Shown one piece after another: positions 44,594 through 59,500 of a stretch of 64,000 nt of DNA (positions are counted from its first letter, which is position 1; each line of letters begins with the position of its first letter). The position numbers and the translations under genes were made by a program. The DNA is taken from assembly GCF_001949145.1 (NCBI RefSeq), contig NW_019091390.1, forward strand, positions 878,237 through 942,236, read 5' to 3'. The notes beneath the pieces were generated by a model. The model saw only the letters and a program-made list of their open reading frames with translations. It was not told where the DNA came from and made no database searches. The stretch is from Acanthaster planci. Its lineage: Eukaryota; Echinodermata; Asteroidea; Valvatida; Acanthasteridae.

Positions 44594-47500
44594 CTAAAAG
44601 AGAAGGATCCAAAAGCTGGTTTATGGATGCACAGAAAGCTTTATACACTGCAAATCGTCAGATTGCAAATCTGGTACCTCTTGGAGAGAATGACTGTTTA
44701 CACACAAGTTTTTACGCAGGGAATTACGTAAAACAGGTTATCAACTGTGATGGATGGGAAGATTAAAGATATTTCATGCAGTTGCAGCTTCAGCATTTCA
44801 AGTTTCATTCCTTTTGGCGAAAGACAGAAGGAGATTGTTACAGCAGCGGTTTTAACACTGGAGTCTTCGGGGTTTACGAAAATCTTTGATTTTTCTCTTG
44901 CTCTGAGCCTTGTTTGCAACTCTCAGAACCATCTTGATGTGACATTTTAACATTCAGTCCGAACAGAAATGACCTGACTCTGGCTTCACACTGTGTGGGA
45001 TTTGAGGTTCCCAAACCAAAAAGGGGGCAGGTATTGAGACACCGTCCCCTACTTTGGAGGCATAAAATTGAGATGCTGGAGGGAGCGGCCAAAAACGGAG
45101 ACAAAGATTAGGTTGTGTAAACTCTCAACCATGTCTGAATGAGGCATTCTTTGTCTATTGTTTCATTGTTACTGAAAGCCAGGGCCAAGTAATTTGCATG
45201 CAGCCTGTGGCTTAAGTAAGCTCGCCGTCGACGTGCTGTTGGAATTGAAATAGCTATGAATGGAAATGCCACACTTCGGATGTGGCTATGACCCATTAGA
45301 TTGATGATGTAGAAATGTGATTTGTACAAAAATGATTTCTGGGGAAAAATGCAGGTTTCGCATACCCACTTTGAGCTTCATGATGAAGAAAAAACTACCT
45401 GCATACGAACATTAACCTTAACTTCCTGAACGAAATTGTTGACAAACTTCCCCAAAAAGGCCAAATCGGTGAGGGGAAGCAACACTAGTTGAGCTCTACT
45501 TTCCTCAACCTGGTTAAATCCACCTCAAACCTTCTGTCGGATTCTGACGGCTCTAGGATGGTTAAGGTTAACGCTAGAGATCAGCCAATCTACTGAAAGA
45601 TGTTTGATGGTTGAATACAAAGTTAATGACATCTACTTGATAAACTCTACAAAGAAAAAAAAAAACTGGTCATGATCGGTTGATGCATGTGTGGCTTGAT
45701 GACGTCATGAGGACAGCTGGATGGTTGGTGGAATGATGGGCTGATGAGCGACTGATCAGATGATGGCGTAAAGGGGTTATTGAAAGCTCATCTTACTTAG
45801 GCTTGGGAGGAGTCAGACGCATCCTGCCATGATACAATCCCTCCCGTGGGTTTCTTGGAGCTAGCCTGTTGGAAATTCCAGCCGTTTCACGACATCAGTG
45901 AGAGCTCGTTTATTCGAGACTTTACAAAACGGAGAACGCACTCTTGCTGGCCCAAAACCTTTCTTCTAGTCAAACAACAGCGAACATTTTTTCGCAGGCA
46001 TCTCTCGGTTAAACTAGGGCCGAGACTTTTCACAAGGACAGCATTCGTGCATCAGCCCTTTTGAAATGGAATTCCACATCTGGGGGAAACTCTATATTGT
46101 GTGCTCATGAAAGAGCATTATTAATATCAAAAGAAAAAGTCTGCACGTGAATGAATAACGAGGGTCCAAAAACTTACAAGAATTAACGCTTTAGATGGTT
46201 TAATTTATTCAAATACTGTAGCAGGAGAGCTTCACAGGAGTTTGCTTCACCTGTTTTTCAGCTGATATGACTGAAAAAAGTTCTTTCTCCCCGTAAAACT
46301 ATTCCAAACGTTAGCCTGCAACGTGTTTGATAACTGAACACTTTATGCTCCTACCTATCATGTGAAAACTGAGGGAAAAACTGTAGCTTACAGATGTGGT
46401 ACTTGCATTATATCACATGAAATAGTGGTAGTATTTGGTTACTACTGTATCACAGACAATTTAATCTGATACCTTTAGTTAATTGGAAAATCTGAACATG
46501 GACATAAGTAGTTCCAATAAAGTAGCTCTTGAAGGTTTGCATGGTGGAATAAACTCGACGTTTCAGACAGTGAGTGCTCTGTCCGTCTTCAGGACTGATG
46601 CTATCCAACTGTGCTGCTGCTTATATGCTGTGGGTGATCACTGAGGCGTGTCAGTTGGTGTTGGGGTACTCCCACGCCTCAATGATCACCCACAGCAAAT
46701 AAGCAGCAGCACAGTTGGATAGCATCAGTCCTGAAGACGGACAGAGCACTCACTGTCCGAAACGTCGAGTTACCGGTTCTTTTCAGAACCACACATACTC
46801 AAAAGACATATTTTCCACATGGTGTATCCGCAAACCCTCTAGCTTATAGTTGGAATAACCAAAATGGCTGACAAGATGCAAGTATTTTCTTGAAAATGCA
46901 GAGAAGAGTACTGATCAAGACAAGACGTGGGGAATGACCACCTTACCTTGGCCGAGCCAAAGTCAGCGAAGCTTGCAAAGGGGTCCACTACACTGCCTTC
47001 CTTGGCCGTAGTTGTGGAGGCCGACGACGCGAACGGATCCCCGCCGAACGGGTCGGCCTGGGAGGTCATGGAGCCAAAGGGATCGGCGCCGGAATCCCCG
47101 CCAAACGCCGCGAAAGCGTCCGGGGTGGAATTGACGGCCGTGGTGGCGGACGTAGTACTGGCGGGTGTGGAAACGGTGGCCAACTTGGCCCCAATGGTTT
47201 TGCTCTTCTTGGGAGGCAGGGCGGGGGTTTCCTCTTTGGGGTTGAAGGGGTCACTGCCGAATGTATCAGTGCCGGAACCCTGGCAAAGACCAAAGAGAAT
47301 TGATACACATGGCTCATTTAACTGGGAAAAAGTGTCAACCTGAACTAAACCAATCTTCAAAATTGGAAAGTGGTTGCCAACCACTCAGTTTCAAGATTTG
47401 TGATTTATAACAAAGTTCAAAAACCGTACAGGGGAATTGACTAGATGCTAAAAATATTAATTACACAGATGAGGAGTGGCACTGAACAGGCACACAAATT

Positions 47501-50500
47501 GTTGCTGGCAAGCACTAGCTCTATTGGTCTTCACTTTTTATTTGACAAGACCCACAGACCAATTTAAAGACAAGTTTTGAACCAGCTTCTCTTGAAAAAT
47601 TGCTCAAGGCCAGATAATCTGCATGATAAATTGTCAAATGCTTCTATAATCTGCCTCAATGCTTTCATACCAAAAAGATTTACAACATCAACCCAGTCGC
47701 GTCGAACATTTAACAACACAGTGTTTAAACTTCAAGGACAACATCATGAAGTTTGAAATGACAATATCTCTTTTGACCTTGAAAATTTGATTAGTCAAAA
47801 CACTGCACTCAAACATTTTACTACTGACGGGGTATCATAGTAGCAATTTCAGCACAATTTTTTTTACAATTCACAGAAGAGTGGAACCTGCAAAGTTAAG
47901 TGTCTCACCTTCATAAATGCATCTGGTTTAAAGGCATCTCCGCCGAAGGGATCAATAGATCCGAATGCTGCCAAATTAAGAGGGAATAAGAGGGAAAAAA
48001 GGTGAAGATTTCAATCTGATGTGAAATCCACCCCATGCTCCGCTGGATTATTAAGTTTACAAATGATCAATGAGAATTTTCACATGGTGTCAGGTTGGAA
48101 CTTCAAATGTTGTTCCTTTAAAGAATCCAATTTTGTTAACTGCATTTGAACCCACATCCTCTGATATGTCTCAGTGAAAAACCTATACCTTTAGAATCTG
48201 TATCACATACCCAGGATCATTCAAGCCGCATCCCCAACATTCTATTTTAGTGTGTGGCTACAGCTCTGCTTTTATCATTAGCACACCAGTGAAAAGTCAC
48301 AGCCGCAGACAATTATGTCCATTTTGGACATGGCTTGCCATCCCAAGTGGTAGAGCACAATGTGTAACTTGATGGTGGCAAGGCTGGCATTTATTCAGTG
48401 TACTGTATGGAGGTACGAAATCCACAGGTGTATGTTGATGCAATCAGTAGGGTTCTCATTTCAGCTCTGTTGGATTCTGTCACATTCTGCAAACTGCCCA
48501 GAGAAAATCTGACTAGGGGTTAGGGCTAAAGGGAAACGGCATCTAGTCGGAATCTCACCATCTGTCTTGGCTGACGTGGGGGTGCCTCCCGCTCTGAAGG
48601 GGTCCTTGCTTTTAAATGGATCGTCAGCCCCACCCACTGACGAGGAAGACACTGCAAATGGATCATCCGCACCTAGCGAGGGGCCTTTGGAGGCAAAAGG
48701 GTCGCCTCCCTTGAACGGGTCTGAGTTCACGTCGCCAAAGGGGTCCGGCGTCGTTTTGGAGCTGAAGGGATCGGAAGATGAACTCGGGAAGGGGTCTGAG
48801 GACGTTGAATTCTTGAATGGGTCGCCACCGAAGGGATCTGATGAAAAGCCTTCATTTTTGAATGGATCTGCAACCCAATGAACAGTGCGATTCAACTAGT
48901 AACAACAATAAAGCCAAGACATCTACCCCTGCTCAAAAGTCCACTGATGCATTTCAAGAACCATCTCAGCCCTTACATGGAGCCAAGAACAAATGTAAGC
49001 ACAAGTGGCTTCAAGTTCACAAAAGGAAAAAAACAATAAGCAATAAAGGGATACCTGTGAAATCTTTGAGATGGAGAGGGTCACAGAGAGGAGAGGGCCA
49101 CTTTCTTTGATTAAACACAGAAGGGTTTATCCGGGCAAAAAATGGTGCCCTGCTCCATCCGGAAGTGTCGGTTACCTGTGAAAATCAGTGGGTTGGTGTG
49201 GAGCTGGAGACGGTATGGGTGGGGACTATTGGCTCACCTTCTGTGAATGGATCCGATGACTGGAAGGGGTCGGCAGCATTGGTGTCACCGAAACCAGCAA
49301 ACGGGTCTCGGCCTTTGAAAGGGTCATCCTGGCAAGGACGAAAGTTACAAAAACGTAAGTAAATCCCATCGGGGGATTTTTGAGGAGCAGACAAAAAAAA
49401 ATCACCAGATAGGGTTTGCACTATTGTTAAGATTTTCACGTTGATGATGGGGCAAGGGTGTAACTTGAGTTGGCTAAGTGATCATATTCCCAGGCAATAC
49501 TGTGTCCACTTTTTGAGAATGACACTACAATCCTCTCGACATGCATCGTGACCACAGAGACAACTAAAGATGATTGCACTAAATCTAAACGGTCACTAAA
49601 TTACGTTTTGCTGAAGGATAGTATCCCCTGAAAGCTGTTAAATGTACCATCAAAGCCAGGCACGCCATTCAGAATGCAACAAAGCACAGATCTCAACCTA
49701 TAATCACTGCATACTTGTGGAACATCGCGATTTTGCCGGCGGCATGGCATAATTTCAAAATAAGCATGGCGTGTTAGCAGCAAGATGACAACCCATTCAT
49801 CCTGGCAGCAGTAAAGACAACGGACTCTATGAAGTGCACCCTCACTGGCAAAACAGAGACCGTTGGTACAAAGTTTTCCAACTGGGTTCTTGCACGTGTT
49901 TGGTGTGCACGCTAAGACCAAAGATTCCAGAATTAAATTTGTTTCACATACTTAGCGTGCCCCACGTCAAAGGCATAAACTGCCACACATACGCGATGAG
50001 TTGAAACCAAAGGATTGTCAGCTTCATTTAAAAACGCCCTCTTTTGCTTGCACTCAGAGTGGATACATAACTACATCCCTTGGAGTGAAACTGTGACCAT
50101 CTCAATGAAACATGTCAATAATCTTGAAATCTGTCACCAATGTGACAGAGACATGTCAACAGGTGGACACCAACAAGTTCTCAGGTGCATTCTTTTCAGG
50201 TGCAATGCCGCTGCTTTGTGCACACTCCGTAGAAAATCGGCAGTGTGTTCACCCAATGCCATTCACTTGCATGAATTCAATACTACTTGCACAGGATTCT
50301 TTAACCACTCCCTGCCGGGGATTCCGGATCCGGACACGTATGCTTTATATGTGTGGGCGGGGTCTCCGAACTTGGACAAAGGGAACAGGGCCTTGTAACA
50401 AAAGACCAGGCTGCTGGGCATTACCAACATTTTTCACTCTCAAAAGTGGAGATAATCCAGCCTTGTTTTGAAACAGTATAACACGGTTTGGGGCATCTAG

Positions 50501-53500
50501 AGCGAGCCGATTACCACTGGGGACAAAAGCACTCCACCACCGCAGCGATGAGCCACACAGCACCACTGCATGCTAATCTGGCCCTATTGAAAAGAGGTCA
50601 GCAGCACACGGAGCCAGGTTCGTGAACAATAGAAAGTTCTTTTACCAGGCTGCAGGCCTGGCTGAAATACTCAGGTGTCAATAGATTTTGTCTGTCTGGC
50701 TAGAGTGGTCACCAGACAGTTCTTTACGGTATGCAAGTGTCCAGTAAATAAAGATAGGAATTTTTAAAGAATTTTGAAAACAGAAAAAAATGATGAATAT
50801 CCCGGCCCAGGATCATCAACATTGATAACTGCCTCGGCAGGAAGTGGTTAATGAGTAAGCTGCGTAGCATATTCTGTAGTTACCGCAGGGAGCCCAAAGC
50901 GTGCACAGGATTTATGGTAAAGGAAAGGTCAATGTCTTCTGACCCATGACCTACCTTGAAGTCTTCATCGGCACGTCTGGTCTCAGATGTTGTGCTAAAG
51001 CCACTAAGACTACTAACTGGGCTATTACCCGCCTAAGCAGAATGGAAAAGCAGGTCACGATTCACTACATCCCTTTACAGAAATACTTTCTTTGTATTAG
51101 GGAGGTTTAGATGCAAGTATTACACAAAAATGACCATTTTTGTTTATCGCGCACACGTGCGCGGGCGTCAAAAGCGCTTTTGAACATTTAGATGCGCGTC
51201 CCACACAAAATCTACATCTTCCAATGAACACTCGAATCAAAGCACAAATGATCAATCACATCCGGTAAACCTCTCAAAAGAAGTGTAATCGGTCATCATA
51301 AACCAAGCATGAAAAAATTACAGTTGCATAACCTTTGCACTTTCCAAAAATGTCCCTTTCATACCAGCGAATGTTCAATGCAGAATTTTAAGCCTTCCGA
51401 AAAAGTTGCAGTTTCTCGCGTTTTGATCCAACGCAAACTTCCCATGTTTCACGTATTGGATGTCCGTGCAAACTACCAGTAGGTGAGAGATGATAGGCAC
51501 GAAGCAATGACGTCAGTAAGAGTCTACACTCTTTGGCTTTCATGTAGAACGTGCAACTAATCCTCTCTATGTTCAATTCTCCTTATTCCTTAAATATAAT
51601 TTGGCAACATCAGAACAAGGTGCATACATGGCATAATCAATTATACACTTTGTGTGACTTTTGAAACGCAAACCTTTTCCCGTGATAACTTATAAATTAA
51701 GTTGAAACGATTGGCACACCTGATGGAATGAAAAAAAACCTACAAGATCGGTACATATTAATGGAGCATGAAGAGTGCGGCAATGACAGGTCCACTCCTA
51801 CGACAGGCACAGCCAAGCATGCACCATCTCGCAATGAAGCACCAATGAGCAAAGCATGCATTCCCAATTGACTTTACTCCTGAGTCGGCCATTATGAAAC
51901 TCTCCATTTTGGGAACTTAAGAGTAGAAATTGGGAAGTATGTGAAATTTCATGAAAAATTAGTACCTATCTAGTGTCTACTTCAAAGAATATTTTCATAT
52001 GAGTAATTAAACATACCTTCAATAGTTCTTCAGGCCAGATTTGGAAAAGAATTGAAAGGGAGGCTTGGAAAGCACATAGAATGGTACCATCACGTTCAAC
52101 CATTTCATATTTTTGAAATAGATTCAGGGAGCAAGATCAAAATGGCCTCTTCAGGACTAAGGTCTACTGAAGCAGAGTGTGTTCCCAAGGGCCTTTTAGG
52201 GTGGATCTATATTTCAAGACCCTCCCTCAGCACTTGGTGCAGCTACGTGACCTCTACATGCGCCAACAGCGTGACTTTCAGATGGACTGTTTTTCAAATG
52301 TCCTGTCATTTTTTAAAGCTTCATCCACAGCTTGTAGCTGCATCTCCTGATCCACAATCATTTCTATACACCTGCTGTTGGAACCAAATGAGTATGTCCC
52401 AAACTTCCAGTTTCACATTAGACAATTTCATGTTTTCTACCGCAGAATAAAACGGAAATACGCCTAGCTAGGAGACTGCAACTCAGTGGATTAAATTCAT
52501 GACACAGGCGGCCAGACGCCACTGCTGGAGATGAAACCAAGAGAAGGCCTGACGTTGAACACGAACACTCACCGTCGCCCTGGTGCTTAGGAGATCCGTG
52601 TCGATGGACGATATCCTACTGAGGGGGCCCAGCTCCTCGATACCCTGGATGGTGCCCTGGTTGTTGTTGGCGTGAGGGACCAGGGAGGGTATACCGGAGG
52701 GTATGACGGGCGTCTGGTCAAGCTGCTGCATCTGGCTGTTCAGTTTGTTCTTGCTTTCCACAAGGCTCTTCAGCTTGGCTTGGAGCTAGAGTCGGGAAAG
52801 AAAAAAAAAAAACAAAACCATGTGACTCTCAATGCCAGAGATGAAACCTGACCCTGTTGAATTCGACCAGGTACTGGACAGGTATGTAGATTTGACGGGC
52901 CATTCTATAAAATTGTTACACCTGACCTGTTTTATTTGACAGGGGATACATCACTCAATTCGACTTCAAACTATTTTTAATTTATTTTGGCAAGTTTAAG
53001 TTCAATGCAAAACACTTTTGGGTGGATGGGTTAGGGGTTTATTCTATCTGCAAGTGTTCAATAAAAATTGGTAAGTAACCGTTGAAAATAGTTGGGTATT
53101 AAAGTCTCCAAAGGTTTCAGCTAGATACCCCAAACCCTCCCAAAGAGAGAGGAGTTGTTTGGACGTGTATCAAGTTATCAGAATAATCGACGCAGCCCTA
53201 GCCCCAGGGCCAGCCCAGCCCTCACCACTTGGTACTCCTGCTCAACTCCCTTGGTGGACTCCTTGACCATGTCCAGCTGGGTCTTGCCCGACTGTAGCTG
53301 CTGCTCCAGCTGTACCTCTTCCTGCCGCAGGTTGTTCAGCTCCACCCGGGCTGTCTTCAGCTCCTCCTCCTGGGCCTGGTGGGCAAACAGGGAGAAAAAA
53401 ATCGGACGAGGAGTCGGACACGAGTCAGTCTTTGCAAAGCAGACCAATCTGGCTGCCAAGCAGCACTGTGAAATCAGGCTCTGTCTTGATCTGCTTTCCT

Positions 53501-56500
53501 CATTTCCTTAATAACTGAATCTCTTCATCTCTTCCTAAGTCTGATTTCTTCATCTCTCCTTTAATCTTATTTTGTAATCTCTTTCCTTTTAGTAATCCAT
53601 TTCCGCCATTTCGTCAGCGATCCAATCTCTTAATGTCTTCTTGAATCTCATTTCCTCGTGTCTCCCATGACCTCATTTCTCAATCCCTTGCCTCGAAAAC
53701 ATTTGCTCTACTTCCTCTGCCACCCAATCTTTCCATCTCTTCCCTCATTCGCATGTCTGAAATCTCTCGGCCTCGTCAATCTGACTCTCTGCCTGCCCCA
53801 CCTTAAGACTGGATTCCTGGGAAGCTATCTGACCCTGAAGACTGTCCACCTCCCCCTGGGTCTCGGAGCACTGCTCCCTGACCTCGGCCAGCAGCCCCTC
53901 CAGCTTGCTGCGCTGCTGGTCTAGCTCATCCAGCCTCTTCTGGGCCTCGGCCTTCTGGGTCTCTAGCTGCTTGCACTGGCTTGTTGACTTGTCCAGCTCA
54001 CTCTGGAGGCCCTGAGAGACCCAGAAGAACAAAAGAGAGACTTTTCAACAACGCTTACTGATTTCGAGTTCTTAACCCTAACAGTCCTCAGTCCTCCAAC
54101 AGGTGAAGGATTGAGGACTGTTAGGGTTAAGTAAAAACATACCAACGCCTCAATTTTTAACCCCTTGACTCCGGGACCCGTCGACAGCTGCGGCTTTGTA
54201 CGAGGATTAGTGCATACCACGCATACATTCTATTCATCATGCACCTGCGGTTTCAATGTGGGTCTGCTGCTGGACAGGGCTTTGCATACTGGGCACACCG
54301 CAGCCCAGCAGTCGCAGTCAAAAGAATCCCGGCGTTAAGGGGTTAAAGAAAGCTCTGAATCAGTATAAATCCAAGTCAGAAAAAGTTCAACTACCAATAA
54401 AAAATGAATCATTACTTTTATGTGTGAATTCAAAAAGGTGCCTGATCCTCCCCTTGACCACAGGGCACTTTGCTGGACATAATCCTTTTGTCCAAGACCT
54501 AATTTCACGATGCTAAGCACACGATTTTACACTTACAGAGGCTCTGTGTATTTCATGAAAACTGTAAGCAGTAAGCAAAGCGACAAACCTGCATACCTTG
54601 TGGGAAATATTTGCTTAACTTAGTGATGATACAATGGAAATCACTATACGTGCCCATACAATTTTTGTGCTAAGCACAGCAAACATGACATACCTGCTGT
54701 GACATACGCTTACCTTTCAGCAAATTTTTGTGTTACAATTACCAAAAGAATTTGCTGAACAGTAACCAGTGCCGTGAAATTGGGCCCTGAAGTCAGTGGC
54801 ACACCTTCCACCAATTTTCAATTCTTCAAGGCTTCTCTATGTGGATCTGACCTGTACTTCTAGCGTCTTCATCTTGACGTGCTCTTCCTTCGTCCTGATG
54901 TCCACCTGCAGCTGGCCCTTCTCCTTACTGAGATTCTCAATCTCTTTGCTGATTGTGTCCAGCTCCTTGATGGCCGAGAAATCCCCCTGGGAACCCACGC
55001 CGGCTGCTAGGTCCTGAGCAAACGATGGAGAACATAACATGACCACTTACCCCCCTCCACTGTGCTCAGTCCAGACAGCGCTGCTGTCCAGACCTCTTGC
55101 GACCATCAAAAGACCCTACAAGACCCCACATTGATTCAGGACAAATCCATTCTCGACCATTCAACCTCTGCAGCTGGCCGGGATTCGGAATGACCCAGTT
55201 ACGGAGTCACGACGAGTTTCAATGCTTCTTGTCTCCCCTGTAGCCTGTGGGTGGGGTCTGGCACTCCCTAGGGTCGGGGGTTTGAATCCAGCATGGGGTT
55301 ACATGGTACGACCTCGGGCAAATCACTTTACCCCTGCTTGTCCCTCTCCAAGAGGTTTCAATTGAGTAGTCGTTTGTGCCTGAAACGGCTGTATCGAGCT
55401 GTATACTCCCAGGGAGCTAAGATGGCTTTAGGAATGTCAACGGGCAAAGTAAGTGGGTACGATGAAGTGTTAGGTACATCTAAAGTCCGTCTATGTTGAA
55501 AGGTACCATATAAATGTATCATAATGTTATTAATGCACCCAATCTCTTTCACACAAGGAGCCTGTTCAAGAGAGGAAATGACTAAGGCTGAGAGCAGATT
55601 ACTTGGCTACGGCTAGATTTAATGTACACCCATACGGATGCCAACAGCTAGCAACTTCATGCTTTCCCCATCGACACACACATTATTTCTAGCTGCAGCC
55701 AAGTGATTCAGACACGGCTAATGCCTCACTTGCAATCCCGACATGGCTGCCTTGCCCGGCTTGGGTCTTAGCGTCGGCGGCACCATCTCTGGCGTTAGCA
55801 CCGGGGGTGGGTTGGTCCCCGCTTTGGCTTGATTGACGAGGTACATCACCAGAGCAAACTGCTCGGCGCTCAGCTGACCTGTTTGTTTAGTGTCGCACAA
55901 ATTCCTGCCAAAAAAAAAAAAGAAGAAAGATCGACTCCCCTGTCTGGTAAACGACTATGAATGCCAGCATGATACAAAGTACTTAGACTGTGGTCAAGTC
56001 CATAAAAGTCCCATTACAAATCATCCCGTCTTTTGCCAAGTCTTATTCAGTTCGCTCTTTTATCAATGTTCATCCTGCTACATGGAACTGGGCTTAAGAC
56101 TGGACTGGTGAGAGGACTTGCAATGGATGTGACAGCAGCTCTGTGAAATATATACCCCAAAATACTCTGTGGCTCTTCTTTCGATAAACCTTTCATACTT
56201 GACTGAGGAAAATTTGAGACAATTCTCTGTACATTAGGTCAACAAAAACACTGTCCTTTGAGCGAGCACACTCTGAGGCACTCCTGTCTAAAGACTACCN
56301 NNNNNNNNNNNNNNNNNNNNNNNNNNNNNNNNNNNNNNNNNNNNNNNNNNNNNNNNNNNNNNNNNNNNNNNNNNNNNNNNNNNNNNNNNNNNNNNNNNNN
56401 NNNNNNNNNNNNNNNNNNNNNNNNNNNNNNNNNNNNNNNNNNNNNNNNNNNNNNNNNNNNNNNNNNNNNNNNNNNNNNNNNNNNNNNNNNNNNNNNNNNN

Positions 56501-59500
56501 NNNNNNNNNNNNNNNNNNNNNNNNNNNNNNNNNNNNNNNNNNNNNNNNNNNNNNNNNNNNNNNNNNNNNNNNNNNNNNNNNNNNNNNNNNNNNNNNNNNN
56601 NNNNNNNNNNNNNNNNNNNNNNNNNNNNNNNNNNNNNNNNNNNNNNNNNNNNNNNNNNNNNNNNNNNNNNNNNNNNNNNNNNNNNNNNNNNNNNNNNNNN
56701 NNNNNNNNNNNNNNNNNNNNNNNNNNNNNNNNNNNNNNNNNNNNNNNNNNNNNNNNNNNNNNNNNNNNNNNNNNNNNNNNNNNNTAGAGAGAGGACATTC
56801 TCAGACACTCCTGTCTACAGACCTACCATATTTGAGCGAGGATATTCTGAGGCACTCCAGTCTACAGACCTACCAAATTAGAGCGAGCACATTCTGAGGC
56901 GCTCCTGTCTACAGACCTACCATATTTGAGCGAGGATATTCTGTGGTAGTCCTGACTGAAGCAGCAGTGGTCTGACCTCTTCTCCTCCAACCAGTCCATC
57001 TTTATCACCATCAATCTGGCTAAACATCTGATCTGATTTGGCCTTCTCTTCTGAAGTCACCACCCACGTACTTTGCTCCTAGAGGAAGCACAACACTGCA
57101 ATGTATGAATCTTTAAAGAACATAAGCTGAAATAAACTGGTATTCACATTTGAAATCCAAAAGTACAAAAAAAAATCTACAGATATTCAGTCCAGTGTTG
57201 GGAGTATTCATCTTGAGTGACAACTCAAATGCATGCAAGTACTCGGCCCATACCCAGCAATCAGGTACTCAAAAAAGTATTTACATCTGGCCCATATTTG
57301 ATTCTTTGCACTTGGTGTTTGCATGGACTGGGGCATATGGTACTCCGTAATTAACTCCTGGAATCCAAATCAATACACCTTTTTTTCTATACTGGCCTCG
57401 AATGTATGTCCCCTCCCGTGCATTCAGATTTTAGGACTTTGTTGCCAGTTGCCTGAAATTGACGACAATTACAATACTGTTTTTTTTTTCAGAAACTGAC
57501 CTGTTTTGTTGATAGTACTGGAGATCCCTTGGGAGAGCCGTCGGAAGGAATGGGCGGAGTCGCCCTCTTGGTCGACACTGGGCTGGGTAGAACCGCGATG
57601 GCCCCCGCCATGGGGGGCTTCTTGCGCTTGGGTGGGGGGAGGAGCTGTGGTGGGAGGGTCATGGGGGTAGGCTCCTTCTCTAAGGCTCGGTAAACCAAGT
57701 GCATCGCCTGCCACGAGAAAAGAAAATGAAAATTCTATTAACAGGGTTGCAGTGCGAGGCAAGAGAGCTGTAATAGAGTACCGAAGTGTGACGTCACTGT
57801 GAACCAGAAAGTGCAGTGCAAACGATGGAGTACGCTCGCGTGTTGGTTCACGCGCTGCTTCTTGTGCTTATGCCTTTTTACAGACTAATTGTGCACGTGA
57901 CGTATTCACTTCGGTACTCTATACTCGGAAACAGTTACAATCCTCAAAAACAAGGTTAGAGTACTTGGAGATAGGGTTACAGTACTCAGAATCTTTGTTA
58001 TAAGAAATAATTTAAAACTGGGTTCTCAGAACAGGGTTACAGTTTTCAGAAATGGGGTAATAGTACTTGGAAACAGAGGTACAGTACTCAGAAGCAGTGT
58101 TGTGGTACTTGGAAAAAGGGTCAACTGCATTGTATAAACAGTACTCAGACAAAGGGTTTTAAGTCCTTGGAAACGGAAACAGGACAATGGTCCTCAGAAT
58201 GCGATACAGCACTTGGAAAGAGGACCGCAGTGCTCTAAGTAGGGAAACAGTATTGCACAACAGGGTTGTAGTGCCCATGCTTGTCTATGAATATCATTTT
58301 TTTTTCTACACTTGTCACCTGAACCCTAAGGTGCTGTAACAGCACAAACCTCAGAGCATGCCAGCACGGGCATCATGCCTGACCTACCACAGCAAATTCA
58401 TCCTTGTCTAGTAAACCGTCTTTGTCAATGTCACTGAGGTCCCATATCTACAGAGGAACAAAATTCACACAGAGAAAACCTTTCAGAAATTCATGGAAAT
58501 CAAAGATGAGGAACATATTAAAGGCCACGGAGGTCACAACAAACCTGATCTCTATCAGCCCACTGGGGCGCCTTTACTACCAAAACAGGACTCTGGAGAA
58601 TCCAGTGACGTAAAATCGTCAAAATATGCCACGCAACGACACAACCTGGCACTTGAACGCATATGCAGAGGATTGTCAACAGCAATATCAATGTCTATTT
58701 CAGTGCATTCCATCCAAAGGTTACACAAGATTATTTAATCATCCTACTACATCCTTGTGCATGTTGATTGATAATACTTTTATCCCCAATGTGTCGCTTT
58801 GCAGTTGTGACTTATTGTGGTCCATTATTCACTGTGTATTGGTAACTACAATGAAGTTTAAGACGGCCTTGAAGGCCACGAGCACAAGATGACACCAGAC
58901 ATAGCCGTGGCCGTAGCTCTGAAAGCTAATTGGAGACTGTGCTCCTCTGCCCCATTTTCCCTTGACCTCTCCAAATACACGGATGGGATTTTAGCCTCTT
59001 CCCTCGCGCCAAACACACCAGGGTGTTTACCCTGAGCCTACTAGATCCTCCGGGAAGTTTTGGAAGGAATCTGCTTGGCGTAGTAAGCCGAGTCCCAGTC
59101 GTTCACTTCGTTATGTGTTGGGCTTGACGGTCAGAATGTGCCTCCGGATTACTGGATGGTGGAGGATTTAGAAAGGTTCTGGTGGAAATGCCCTAGAGGA
59201 TTCTAGAATTGAGACAATCCATCCTCATCGCCAAACAGGAAGCGAATGCCAAAAATATGGCTACTGCCGGTCTCGTATTAAAAATATGCCAAGTAATTTC
59301 ATCCTGTGATCTTGGCTAATTTAACCGTACGGAAAAAAGCGACCATAACTTTTTTTTTCCCCTCCAACCTGCCAAACGTTATGGTATGTTCGTAATTCAA
59401 TAGAGACAGACATGCTGGCCTGACCAATGCTATTCTTTTTTCTGCATCTTGTTTCCTTACTCACCCTACTGAGGATATCAACGGGCAAGTTGGAGTTCAT

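Noticed and set aside
46927-48881. Long plus-strand frames (138 and 104 codons)
   Set aside because: These are shadows opposite the DPF-repeat exons of EPS15.
49862-50471. Plus-strand frames of 119-127 codons
   Set aside because: They overlap repeat family R and lie in an EPS15 intron; no homology seen.
56239-56881. Frames of 167-207 codons
   Set aside because: They are mostly N from the assembly gap.
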